From contig JAAKEZ010000004.1 in assembly GCA_018475625.1 (NCBI GenBank), forward strand, positions 1 through 64,000: a stretch of DNA of 64,000 nt, given 5' to 3'. The stretch's first letter is position 1; each line of letters begins with the position of its first letter. The position numbers were made by a program, and so were the translations under genes. The DNA comes from Candidatus Bathyarchaeota archaeon A05DMB-2 (lineage in GTDB: Archaea > Thermoproteota > Bathyarchaeia > Bathyarchaeales > Bathycorpusculaceae). The notes beneath the pieces are model-generated. The model saw only the letters and a list, made by a program, of their open reading frames with translations. It did no database searches and was not told the DNA's origin. Shown piece after piece: positions 17,649 through 27,500 of this stretch.

Positions 17649-17969
17649 AATATAAAACTTCATACAAATCTGGATAGATCTCCATATTCACTATCCACCT
17701 GAACTGAAGACGCCTTGCCTTTGCAGCCTTTGCCTTTAACCGTTAAACTGCGTATGAAAAAGAAGGAAATGCAACGCGAAAAACGGTATAATCAGCTTAA
17801 ACCAGAACGACGCAAAACGCAGTCAGCCACGAATTAAGCCTAAAAGATAAAGGAAGAGCAGACGCCACGGGCTTCACGATAGAACAGACGCATATTTGGA
17901 GCCGCTATAGCACGCGTGAAGCGCATGCCCTTTTCCCTTGTTCAAGGGCTGAATGGCAGAAGTTTTTGG
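17649..17969. other. Intergenic stretch, no confident gene
   Basis: Holds the probable TATA element of the RHH gene near its left end, an unconvincing plus-strand 27-codon Lys/Arg-rich frame starting at 17753, and a short perfect hairpin CCCTTG-TT-CAAGGG at 17934-17947. That hairpin is downstream of tRNA-Leu on the minus strand and could help end its transcript. Nothing else recognised. Confidence 0.4.
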
Positions 17970-18088
17970 TGCAGCGGGCAGGATTCGAACCTGCGAACCC
18001 CTGCGGGAAAGGATATCCCATCCGGGCGCCTTGGGTCAAAGCGTCGATCTTGAGTCCTTCACCTTTGACCTGGCTTGGTTACCGCTGC
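17970..18088 (-). tRNA. tRNA-Leu(CAA) with intron
   Basis: Acceptor GCAGCGG/CCGCTGC with discriminator A, T arm GCAGG-TTCGAAT-CCTGC, long variable arm, anticodon stem AAGGA/TCCTT and loop CTCAAGA (anticodon CAA). The 3' half of the anticodon stem is separated by a 34-base intron at 18015-18048, inserted after position 37, the canonical archaeal site. Mature length 85. The intron contains CTTTGACC, perfectly complementary to GGTCAAAG in the D arm. CCA not encoded. Confidence 0.93.
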
Positions 18089-18155
18089 GCATACAAGCTA
18101 ACAAAATCCACCGCTCTTTCTTATTAATCATTTCCCGCGCCCCGAGCGCTTGCGA

Positions 18156-19784
18156 CTACTGCCTGTACTTTTTGATGTAGACTATGGCGCCGACTGCGGC
18201 TAATCCGCCGCCGACTCCGCCGCCTATGAAAATCCCGTTCTGCGCCAGAAACGATGGCTCCTCCACCGTCACCTGCGCAACGGTGCTGTCGCATTCGTAA
18301 ACGGTGTCTGTTCCCGTGAAGGTGGCTTGCGCCATCCAGACGCCAGTTGCCTCGGGCTTGAAAGAGGCGGTGAAGGTGCCGTTCTCAAGCGCAGTGCACG
18401 TGACTGTTTTGGTGTCGTTTGCGGACGTGAACTGCACCATGACTGAAGCGTTGTTGGCTGCTGCCTCCTTGCTAAGCGTGCCCGTGACGGTTATGTTTTC
18501 GCCCAGCGTCACCTTGGAGCGGGTGGTGTTGAAATCCATGATTGACGACGCATACTTCACGGTAAAGTTTCCCGCTGCTGTCAGGTTGTTCTTCACCACA
18601 TCAACTACGTTGACCGTGTATTCGACTATTGTGCCTGCCTGCTGCCGTGGGATAGTGGCGTTGCAGGTCATGTTGCTCACCGCCATGGGCAGCGTTGTCC
18701 CGTTCATCCAGCCGTCAATGGTGTACCGCAGTGTGGCGCTCTCCAACTGTGTGGAATTCGCCTCGTAAGCGATTAACGTTTCATTGGTTGGGTACACTCT
18801 GCCCAGGTAAGTCAACGGCGTCAACGTGCCGCCGAAGGTGGTTTTCACCAGAAAATTAATGGTGCCTGAGCCGACTTCTCCCATCAAAACCAAATGGTAC
18901 ACTCGGGGTCCTTCTGTGGGCGCGGTGTAGTTGAGGTACATGTCTTGACCGTTGAACTCGCAGCTCGCGTAAGCCACGCCTCGGTAGCCCTCGTCCTCAA
19001 GGTTGTAGCCGCCCACTTTGCCAGTTAGGTTGCCGTAGAGCCCCATTTCCCAGGGTAGCGACACGTTGTTGACGCTAGGCGATTTGGCATCGCTCATCAG
19101 GTAAAGCCTTGCTTCGTACATGTCCAGCGTGTCTGGCACTTGCACCCACAGCTCTATCCGTTGGCTGTCTGTCAGGAACTCGTAAGCCCAGCTTGTGGCA
19201 AAGGTTGCTTGGCTGCCGTTCTTGCCCTCCACGTCATGCGTGTACCATCTGTCGCAGTCCACATGCTCGATTATCATGAATGTTGCCTGCTCGGCACCGT
19301 GGCTTTCCCTCGCGTCGTTCACAATAACGAATGTGTAGTTGCCGTCGTGCGCGGGCACAAAATATGGATCTTCAACTGTCGTGCCCAAGTGTTCAGGGAG
19401 TCCAGCCGCCTCGGTGTGCGTGCTCTCCAACTCGCCCATGGGGTTGTAAACGTAGATGTCGTAGTCGGTTTTCGGCTCGGGGCCGATGTGAACCCAACTG
19501 CCGTAGCAGTAAACGTGGTAGCTGTGTCCAGCCTGCAGGGGGCAGACCACGGTCCAGTTCGCGCCGATGGCGATTTGTGAGGTGTTGAAGTAGATGGGGA
19601 AAAGCGGCTTCTCCACATAAGTCCAGTTGCCCAACGTAGCGTCAGTGTATGTATGGACGTAGCGCTCGTACTCCGTCTGGGCTGGTGCGGCAATGGTAAC
19701 GCGAAAGGTCATGAGCAGCATGACTGCGATGGCTACGGCAGCTAACCGGCGTTGCAGGTGCTTGATGGATAAGGTGGGTTTCAT
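18156..19784 (-). CDS. Secreted, membrane-anchored beta-sandwich protein
   Basis: About 542 residues. Signal peptide (RRLAAVAIAVMLLMTFRVTIAA), an N-terminal beta-rich region with features of pre-peptidase-like domains (around 60-170: HSYHVYCYGSWVHIG, YDIYVYNPMG), more beta domains, and an Ig-like repeat near residues 430-515 (VTLGENITVTGTLS...VMVQFTSAND). It ends with one membrane helix and KKYRQ. Many sequons suggest glycosylation. No enzyme motif seen. ATG at 19784 preferred over GTG at 19793. Confidence 0.78.
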   Translation of the reverse strand: MKPTLSIKHLQRRLAAVAIAVMLLMTFRVTIAAPAQTEYERYVHTYTDATLGNWTYVEKPLFPIYFNTSQIAIGANWTVVCPLQAGHSYHVYCYGSWVHIGPEPKTDYDIYVYNPMGELESTHTEAAGLPEHLGTTVEDPYFVPAHDGNYTFVIVNDARESHGAEQATFMIIEHVDCDRWYTHDVEGKNGSQATFATSWAYEFLTDSQRIELWVQVPDTLDMYEARLYLMSDAKSPSVNNVSLPWEMGLYGNLTGKVGGYNLEDEGYRGVAYASCEFNGQDMYLNYTAPTEGPRVYHLVLMGEVGSGTINFLVKTTFGGTLTPLTYLGRVYPTNETLIAYEANSTQLESATLRYTIDGWMNGTTLPMAVSNMTCNATIPRQQAGTIVEYTVNVVDVVKNNLTAAGNFTVKYASSIMDFNTTRSKVTLGENITVTGTLSKEAAANNASVMVQFTSANDTKTVTCTALENGTFTASFKPEATGVWMAQATFTGTDTVYECDSTVAQVTVEEPSFLAQNGIFIGGGVGGGLAAVGAIVYIKKYRQ

Positions 19785-19924
19785 GGTTGGCACTTGTCAC
19801 GCCTTTGTCTGCGCATGTGCATATCTGTTATGAAATCAAGCTCTGAATTCAGAATTCGAATCTGAGGAACCCCTTCTGCACCAAAAAAGTAAAAGCCCCA
19901 ACCCACACAATAAAACCGACTCAC

Positions 19925-20815
19925 ATGCAAACTGAACACCGCATTATATTCGCAGACAGTAGACGCATGCTCGAACTCCCTCACAACACCGTCCACCTCA
20001 TGATAACCTCACCGCCCTACCCCATGATAAAAATGTGGGACACCCAATTCGAAGAGGCAAACGTCGAAATCGCTCGGCTTTGGCAAGTGCTACGAGCCGA
20101 CCCGCGGGAAGAAACCGTGACAAGACTCTATGAAGCAATGCACATATATCTCGCCGAGGTGTGGCGTGAAACCTACCGCGTCCTCGTCGAAGGAGGCATA
20201 GCCTGCATTAACATCGGCGACGCCACACGCACCATAAACGGCGCATTCCGCCTCTTCCCCAACCACTCACGCGTAATCGAGCACTGCCAGAGAATAGGCT
20301 TCACCTCGCTGCCCTACATCCTGTGGAAGAAACCCACGACGAAGCCGAAGTACAAGGGCAAAGGCGCTTTCCTCGGCTCGGGCTTCCTGCCGCCAAACGC
20401 TTACGTCACCTTAGACTGCGAGTACATTCTAATTTTCCGAAAAGGAAAACTTAGACGCTTCCCAAAACACGACTACCACCGCTACCATAGCAAACTCTCC
20501 AAGACGCAACGCGACGCTTGGTTTACCCAAATCTGGAACTTGACTGGCACACGCCAAACAGCCAGCCATGTTGAAAGGAGAACCGCCGCGTTTCCCCTTG
20601 AAATCGCAGACCGCCTCATCAGGATGTTCAGCGTGGAAGGCGATTTGGTGCTTGACCCTTTTCTTGGTTCGGGCACAACCACTGAAGCCGCGATGCTGGC
20701 AGAGCGGAACAGTGTGGGCTACGAGAAAGATGATGCATTGCTGCCGCTTATAGAAAGGAGGCTTAGCGCAAGACCAGACGCATGCAAGCTGAGCGTGGCA
20801 AGGCGCGAAAATTAG
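19925..20815 (+). CDS. Orphan DNA methyltransferase (beta class, probably N4-cytosine)
   Basis: 296-residue site-specific DNA methyltransferase. The catalytic motif IV TSPPYPM occurs near residue 28 and the SAM-binding motif DPFLGSGTT near 242, the order of the beta class. SPPY is typical of N4-cytosine enzymes, with N6-adenine also possible. No endonuclease gene is next to it, so it probably acts as a solitary methyltransferase. It ends 380 bases before rpoB. Confidence 0.9.
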   Translation: MQTEHRIIFADSRRMLELPHNTVHLMITSPPYPMIKMWDTQFEEANVEIARLWQVLRADPREETVTRLYEAMHIYLAEVWRETYRVLVEGGIACINIGDATRTINGAFRLFPNHSRVIEHCQRIGFTSLPYILWKKPTTKPKYKGKGAFLGSGFLPPNAYVTLDCEYILIFRKGKLRRFPKHDYHRYHSKLSKTQRDAWFTQIWNLTGTRQTASHVERRTAAFPLEIADRLIRMFSVEGDLVLDPFLGSGTTTEAAMLAERNSVGYEKDDALLPLIERRLSARPDACKLSVARREN

Positions 20816-21195
20816 CGAAAAAATGGCATTAAATCAGCCAAAAACCTCATCTACAACGTTTTAAGCCGCGAAAAGCTTGATAATCGGCGATTTTAATTTT
20901 TAGTATGAATAATTATTCTCCGTTAAGGTTTTGCGGGGCGCAACCCAACTCAAACAAGAGATTATCGTGTAGCCACTCTAAGAAACTTTAACAAACCCTG
21001 ATTTACCAGTAGCGACATAAAAAAGTTTATTAGAGAGCTATGTAGCATGTGTTTGTGCTCTATAAAGATAGGAGACCCTTTTTCGAGTTGGATACCTATC
21101 CAACATCGGGGGAAATTGAAGTTTGAGAAAAACCCGCACCAAAAAACCAAGTTCACACCTTTATAAATTTAAGAAATGCGGGGGAATGGTAAAAA
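20816..21195. other. rpoB upstream region
   Basis: 380 bases with no credible gene. AT-rich segments around 20890-20925 and the rpoB promoter at the right end. Nothing tRNA-like or repeated was seen. Confidence 0.5.
21159..21170 (+). promoter_or_regulatory. TATA box for the rpoB operon
   Basis: CTTTATAAATTT centred about 31 bases before the rpoB TTG start. With the usual archaeal spacing of about 25, transcription would begin at or just before the start codon, giving a leaderless or very short leader mRNA. Confidence 0.6.
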
Positions 21196-24100
21196 TTGAC
21201 TGAAATCAAAAAAGACATCCACTCATTATTGAAAACTTTCTTCAATGAGAAAGGATTGGTTCGCCAGCACCTCGACAGCTACAACGAGTTCATCGACCAC
21301 GGCTTGCAAGAAGTCGTGGACGAAGTTGGCGAAATCCCCATCGAAGTTCCTGAAAGCCCCTACAAAGTAAAACTCGGACAAATCTGGGTAATCGACCCTC
21401 AGTCACGCATAACTGGACCCTACGTCACCGAAGTTGACGGCACCAAACACGAAATCTACCCCATGGAAGCGCGGTTGCGGAACTTGGCGTACGCGGCGCC
21501 CATAGCGCTGGAGATGACGCCTGTAATCGACGGAAGGGAACAGGACACCGAACTCGTTTACATCGGAAACATACCAGTGATGCTTAAATCAAAACTCTGC
21601 TTCCTATCACAGCTCTCCCGAGACGAATTAATCGCGGCAGGCGAAGACCCAGACGACCCAGGCGGCTACTTTGTCGTCAACGGGTCTGAACGCGTCATCG
21701 TAGCCATGGAAGACCTTGCGCCTAACCGCGTTATCGTTGACATAGACGAGAAAGGCACATCGCCGGTTTATCAAGCCAAAATATTCTCAACCACAGTCGG
21801 CTTCAGAGCCAGGATAGAGCTTAAGCTAAAGTCTGATGATGCTATTTACGTCACAATGCCTGGAGTGCCTACGGAAATCCCCTTCGTGGTTATAATGCGC
21901 GCGTTGCAGTTGGAGAAGGATAAAGACATAGCCGAAGCCGTGTCGCTTGACAAGGATATTCAAAGCGAGCTTGGGCCTTCATTTGAAAAAGCTATAGGTG
22001 TTGACACGCCAGCTGACGCGATGTTGTTCATCGGCAACCGCGTGGCTCATGGACAGGTGGAAGAGTACCGCCTGCAGAAGGCTGAAACCGCTTTGGACAA
22101 GAATTTCCTGCCGCATCTTGGTAGGAGCGATAAGAACCGGAAGGACAAAGCCATATTCCTGGGAGAGATGGCTTACCGCGTTATCCAGCTTAAGCTTGGC
22201 AGAAGACAGCCGGACGACAAAGACCACTTTAAGAACAAACGGCTGAGACTGGCTGGTCCGTTGCTTGCGGATTTGTTCCGTGTTTCTTTCAGAAACTTGA
22301 CTCGTGACATAAAGTATCAGCTTGAACGCATTGGCGTCAAAGGTCCGATAATCACTGTATCTGCGGCTGTCCGCCCGGGCATAATCACTGAAAGATTCCA
22401 GCACGCGTTGGCAACTGGCAACTGGGGAAGAGGCAGGGTCGGAATAACTCAGTTGCTTGACCGAACCAATTACATTTCCACGCTCAGCCATCTGCGAAGG
22501 CTCCAGTCGCCGCTAAGCAGGAGTCAACCGAACTTCGAAGCCCGAGACTTGCATCCGACTCACTGGGGACGCTTATGCCCCAACGAAACGCCTGAGGGCT
22601 CTAACTGTGGCTTGGTGAAAAACCTTGCCTTGTCCGCGTCGATAAGTGTAGGCGTGAACCCTGACAAGATTAAGCAACTGCTTTTTGAGATGGGTGCGGT
22701 TCCAGCCTACGAGGCTAACGAGGCTTTGCGGCTTTCGGGAGCCAAAGTTTTCGTTGACGGAAACATCATCGGGTACTGCGATGCACCTCAAGAATTAGTC
22801 AACAATTTCAGGATGAAAAGGAGAGCAGGCGAAATCTCCACCGAAGTCAACATCACCTATTTCTCGAAGGCGCAAACCGAAACCGAAGAAGTGCACGCTA
22901 ACTGTGACGAGGGAAGAGTCAGACGCCCCCTCATAATCGTTGAAAAAGGTGTTCCGAAACTTCAGCCCGAGCACTTCGAAAAGATAAGTTTGGGCGAGTG
23001 GACATGGGAAGACCTCGTCAAAAACGGTTTGGTTGAGTACCTGGACGCGGAAGAAGAAGAAAACGCGTACATCGCCATATCCTTAGACCAAGTTACGCCA
23101 CAGCACACACACTTGGAAATTGCAACATACACTATTCTGGGAATCTGTGCCTCCACAATACCTTATCCAGAACACAACCAGTCGCCGCGCAACTCGTACC
23201 AAGCAGCTATGGCCAAGCAGGCTTTGGGCGTTTACGGGACAAACTTCCACCACCGCGTTGACTCGCGCTCGCACATTCTGCATTATCCGCAGGTGCCGTT
23301 GGTTGAGACTGAACTGATGGAAGTCATCGGATACAAACAGCGTCCCACAGGGCAGAACTGCGTGGTTGCGGTGCTCAGTTTCGAAGGCTACAACATGGAA
23401 GACGCCTTAATCTTTAACAAAGCCTCAATAGAGCGGGGTTTAGCCCGTTCCACCTTCTACAGGATTTACGAGGCTGAGTGCCGCCAGTACTTGGGCGGAT
23501 TGAAGGACAAATTTATGGTTCCTGAACCTGGAACCCGAGGGTACCGCGGAGAACAGTACTACAGGCTTCTTGAGCCTGACGGCATAATAAGCTTGGAATC
23601 CAGCGTAGTCGGCGGAGACGTGCTCATCGGAAGAATAAGCCCGCCCAGATTCCTCGAAGAATACAAAGAATTCGAAGTCAAAGGTCCCTCAATGCGAGAC
23701 ACATCCGCGGACATGCGCCCCTCAGAAACCGGAGTCGTTGACGGCATCTTCATAACCGAGTCCGGCGAAGGAAGCAAACTCGTAAAAGTAAGAGTCCGAG
23801 ACCAAAGAGTCCCAGAACTAGGCGACAAATTTGCCTCTCGCCACGGACAAAAAGGCGTCATAGGTTTAATCGTGCCACAGGAAGACATGCCTTTCACGGA
23901 AGAAGGCATAGTTCCAGATATAATAATCAACCCTCACGCTATACCCTCAAGAATGACCATCGGTCAGTTCATCGAATCCCTCGCGGGAAAAATGGCAGCC
24001 GCCAGAGGGAGACCAGCAGACGGCACACCTTTCTCAAATGAAGGACCTGACGAAATCAGGAAAAACCTCGTGAAGCTAGGATTCAGCCACACTGGCAGCG

Positions 24101-24558
24101 AAGTATTCTATAACGGAATGACCGGCGAGAAATTTGTCGCTGACATCTTCGTCGGCGTAGTCTACTATCAGAAACTGCACCACATGGTTGCCGACAAAAT
24201 CCACGCCAGAGCACGAGGGCAAGTCCAGATGCTTACGCGCCAGCCAACTGAAGGTCGTGCACGTGGTGGCGGTCTCAGGTTTGGCGAGATGGAGCGTGAT
24301 TGCCTCATTGGACACGGCGCAGCCATGCTACTCAGGGATAGGTTGCTGGAAGAATCTGACAAGTACACACTTTACATCTGCGAGAACTGCGGACAAATCG
24401 CCTACTACGACATGAAACAGCGGAAGTACGTGTGCAAGATATGTGATGAGAAAGCGAAAATCTCGCCTGTAATAGTCTCTTACGCGTTTAAGCTTCTCTT
24501 ACAGGAGCTGCAGAGCTTGTGTATTACACCAAAATTAAAACTTAAGGAGAAAGCCTAA
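21196..24558 (+). CDS. rpoB: DNA-directed RNA polymerase subunit B (unsplit)
   Basis: Second-largest RNA polymerase subunit, 1120 residues, one chain (not split into B'' and B'). Conserved blocks include HPTHWGRLCPNETPEG, GYNMEDALIFNK, SRHGQKGVIG and GGLRFGEMERDCLIGHGAA, and a C-terminal zinc ribbon CENC...CKIC. Starts TTG at 21196. One base separates it from rpoA: this is the conserved archaeal RNA polymerase operon, though rpoH is not found upstream here. Confidence 0.98.
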   Translation: MTEIKKDIHSLLKTFFNEKGLVRQHLDSYNEFIDHGLQEVVDEVGEIPIEVPESPYKVKLGQIWVIDPQSRITGPYVTEVDGTKHEIYPMEARLRNLAYAAPIALEMTPVIDGREQDTELVYIGNIPVMLKSKLCFLSQLSRDELIAAGEDPDDPGGYFVVNGSERVIVAMEDLAPNRVIVDIDEKGTSPVYQAKIFSTTVGFRARIELKLKSDDAIYVTMPGVPTEIPFVVIMRALQLEKDKDIAEAVSLDKDIQSELGPSFEKAIGVDTPADAMLFIGNRVAHGQVEEYRLQKAETALDKNFLPHLGRSDKNRKDKAIFLGEMAYRVIQLKLGRRQPDDKDHFKNKRLRLAGPLLADLFRVSFRNLTRDIKYQLERIGVKGPIITVSAAVRPGIITERFQHALATGNWGRGRVGITQLLDRTNYISTLSHLRRLQSPLSRSQPNFEARDLHPTHWGRLCPNETPEGSNCGLVKNLALSASISVGVNPDKIKQLLFEMGAVPAYEANEALRLSGAKVFVDGNIIGYCDAPQELVNNFRMKRRAGEISTEVNITYFSKAQTETEEVHANCDEGRVRRPLIIVEKGVPKLQPEHFEKISLGEWTWEDLVKNGLVEYLDAEEEENAYIAISLDQVTPQHTHLEIATYTILGICASTIPYPEHNQSPRNSYQAAMAKQALGVYGTNFHHRVDSRSHILHYPQVPLVETELMEVIGYKQRPTGQNCVVAVLSFEGYNMEDALIFNKASIERGLARSTFYRIYEAECRQYLGGLKDKFMVPEPGTRGYRGEQYYRLLEPDGIISLESSVVGGDVLIGRISPPRFLEEYKEFEVKGPSMRDTSADMRPSETGVVDGIFITESGEGSKLVKVRVRDQRVPELGDKFASRHGQKGVIGLIVPQEDMPFTEEGIVPDIIINPHAIPSRMTIGQFIESLAGKMAAARGRPADGTPFSNEGPDEIRKNLVKLGFSHTGSEVFYNGMTGEKFVADIFVGVVYYQKLHHMVADKIHARARGQVQMLTRQPTEGRARGGGLRFGEMERDCLIGHGAAMLLRDRLLEESDKYTLYICENCGQIAYYDMKQRKYVCKICDEKAKISPVIVSYAFKLLLQELQSLCITPKLKLKEKA

Positions 24559-24559
24559 C

Positions 24560-27500
24560 ATGTCCTCGGAAGAATTAATCCATAAAGTTGTAGACGACAT
24601 ATCCTTCGGCTTGATTTCACCCAAAGACTTGCGCAAACAGTCAGTCGTGGAGATTCAAACTCCAGACACCTATGACGAGGACGGCGCCCCGATAACCGCG
24701 GGGCTGATGGACGGCAGACTAGGCACGCTGGAACCTCGGCAACGCTGCAAAACCTGCGGCAACACCGCAATCCGTTGCCCAGGACACTTTGGACACATCG
24801 AACTAGCCGTTCCCATAGTGCACATCGAGTTCACGAAGATAATCTTCGACCTTTTGAAGAGCACCTGCCGCACATGCGGGCGCATACTCCTGTCAGACGA
24901 CACCGCCAAGAAGGTTCGAAGCCGAATAGAGAGATACAACGTTCTATTAGGCACCATACCTGACGAGGTGTACAAGAGTATCATCTCGGAAATTAAGGCG
25001 AAGCAGTGCCCTCACTGCGCTGCGCTTCAGTACAAGATTACATTTGAGAAGCCCACCAAGTTCATCGAGCAGACCGAAGCGGGCTCCGAACCGCTGACGC
25101 CTAGCATGATTCGCGAGAGGCTGGAACGCATCTCCGATGAGGACCTGGAGATTTTAGGCTTCAACCCAAGAGTAGCGAGACCCGAGTGGATGGTGCTGCA
25201 GGTTTTGCCCGTGCCGCCAGTTTACGTTCGCCCCTCCATTACGCTGGAGTCGGGCATCCGCTCGGAAGACGACTTAACTCACAAGCTTGTGGACATCATA
25301 CGTATTAACCAGAGGCTTAAGGAAAACATGGAGGCAGGCGCTCCCACGCTCATCATCCAAGACCTGTCTGAACTCCTTCAGTATCACGTTACAACGTACT
25401 TTAACAACGAGGCTTCCGGCATACCGCCCGCGAGGCACCGCTCAGGCAGAGCGTTAAAGACGCTTTCGCAGAGGCTGAAAGGCAAAGAGGGACGTTTCAG
25501 AAGCAATCTTTCAGGCAAACGAGTTGACTTCTCAGCAAGAACTGTCATCTCCCCCGACCCGAACCTTGACATTAACGAGGTTGGTGTTCCACAAGACGTT
25601 GCAATGCGCTTGTCCGTTCCAGAAAAAGTCACCATGTGGAACATTGAGGAAATGAAGAAATTAGTAATTAATGGTCCAGAAAACTATCCAGGCGCCTTAT
25701 ACATCATCAGACCAGACGGCAAACGCATAAGACTCGAGTTCGTGGTGGACCGAGAAAAAATTGCTGAGGCTATCGAACCTGGTTTTATCGTGGAGCGCCA
25801 CCTCAAAAACGGAGACATAGCCATATTCAACAGGCAGCCTTCGCTGCACCGCATGTCCATCATGGCGCATTACGTGCGCGTTTTACCCTACAAGACTTTC
25901 CGCCTGCACCTATGTGTTTGCCCGCCTTACAACGCTGACTTTGACGGCGACGAAATGAACCTACACGTGCCACAGAGTGAAGAAGCGCGGACAGAAGCAC
26001 TTTTGCTGATGCAGGTGCAAGACCAGATTCTCTCACCCAGATTTGGCGGTCCCATCATCGGCGCCATCCGAGACTTCATCACAGGCGCATACTTCTTCAC
26101 AAGACGGTCAAACTACTTGACAAGGGATGAAGTTAACAGGCTTCTCACGGCAACCGGATACGTCGGCGAGTTACCTGAACCCAAGATTAAAGAGCCCCAG
26201 CCGCTATGGTGGGGCAAACAGATTTTCAGCCTCTTCCTGCCGAAAACACTGAACTACGTTTTGAAGGCTAACATCTGCCAAGGCTGCGCAAAATGCGAGG
26301 AAGAAGCCTGCAAATATGACGCTTACGTGGTTGTGAAGAACGGCGAGTTAATATCAGGCATTATCGACAGGCGCTCCATAGGCGCAGAACAGTCGGAGAG
26401 CCTGCTACATCGCATAATCAAAGATTACGGAACCCAAGCTGGACGCGAGTTTCTGAACAAGACAACGCGCCTACTAAAGCTTTTCATAACCATGCGCGGC
26501 TTCTCCTACACGTACGACCAGCTTGTCCTGTCACCGAGGGCTGAGAGCCGAATCAAGAAAACCATGGAGCGGATACAGAAGAAAATCGACGAACACATCG
26601 AAAACTACCGCAACGGCACCCTGCCGCGGCTGCCGGGACAGACGCTTGAAGAATCATTCGAAATCTACGTCATGCACGAGCTTGCCACCGCAAGAGATGA
26701 AGCGGGCAAAATCGCCGACGACGACTTCACACTGGAGAACGCGGGCATAGTCATGACCCGTACGGGCGCCAGAGGCTCAAGCCTCAACATCGGACAAATA
26801 GCAGCCTGCGTAGGGCAGCAGTCGGTGCGTGGCAAACGCATACTCCGAGGATACTCTGGACGCGCGCTACCGCACTTCGCTGAGGGCGACCCGAGTCCAC
26901 GGGCAAGAGGCTTCGTGTACAACTCCTACCAAACCGGGTTAGACGCGATTGAGTTCTTCTTCCACGCCATGGGAGGCAGAGAAGGGCTCGTGGACACTGC
27001 GGTCAGAACGCAGCAAAGCGGTTACATGCAGCGCAGACTCATCAACGCGCTGGAGCACATCCGCTTGGAGTACGATGGCACTGTCAGGAACTCAGCCGGA
27101 GACATCATCCAGTTCAGGTACGGCGAGGACGGCGTTGACCCAGCCAAGAGCGACCACGGCAAAGCAGTGAACGTCAGCCGACTGATTGACCAGATTAAAA
27201 TCGGCGAGGAAAAAGGCCCTGTGGCATCAGCCGAATACATCAAGAAACAGTTGAAAAGCGTTGAGGAGCAGCTTACACCGATACTTTTGAGCCAGCTTAA
27301 GCAGACGTTAGCTAAGGCGAACCTCACCAAGAAAGGCGTGGAGCAAGCCATCCAGCTGACAGCGGACCGATACAAACGAGCCATGATGGAGCCAGGCGAA
27401 GCCGTGGGCATCGTTGCGGCTCAGTCGATAGGTGAACCCGGCACGCAGATGACTCTCAGGACGTTCCACTATGCAGGTGTCAAGGAGCAAAACGTCACTT

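Noticed and set aside
17753-17836. 27-codon Lys/Arg-rich frame between the RHH gene and tRNA-Leu
   Set aside because: No ribosome site, no family, too short to support.
17953-18180. Plus-strand frame crossing the tRNA-Leu gene
   Set aside because: It reads the reverse complement of a tRNA with intron; not protein coding.
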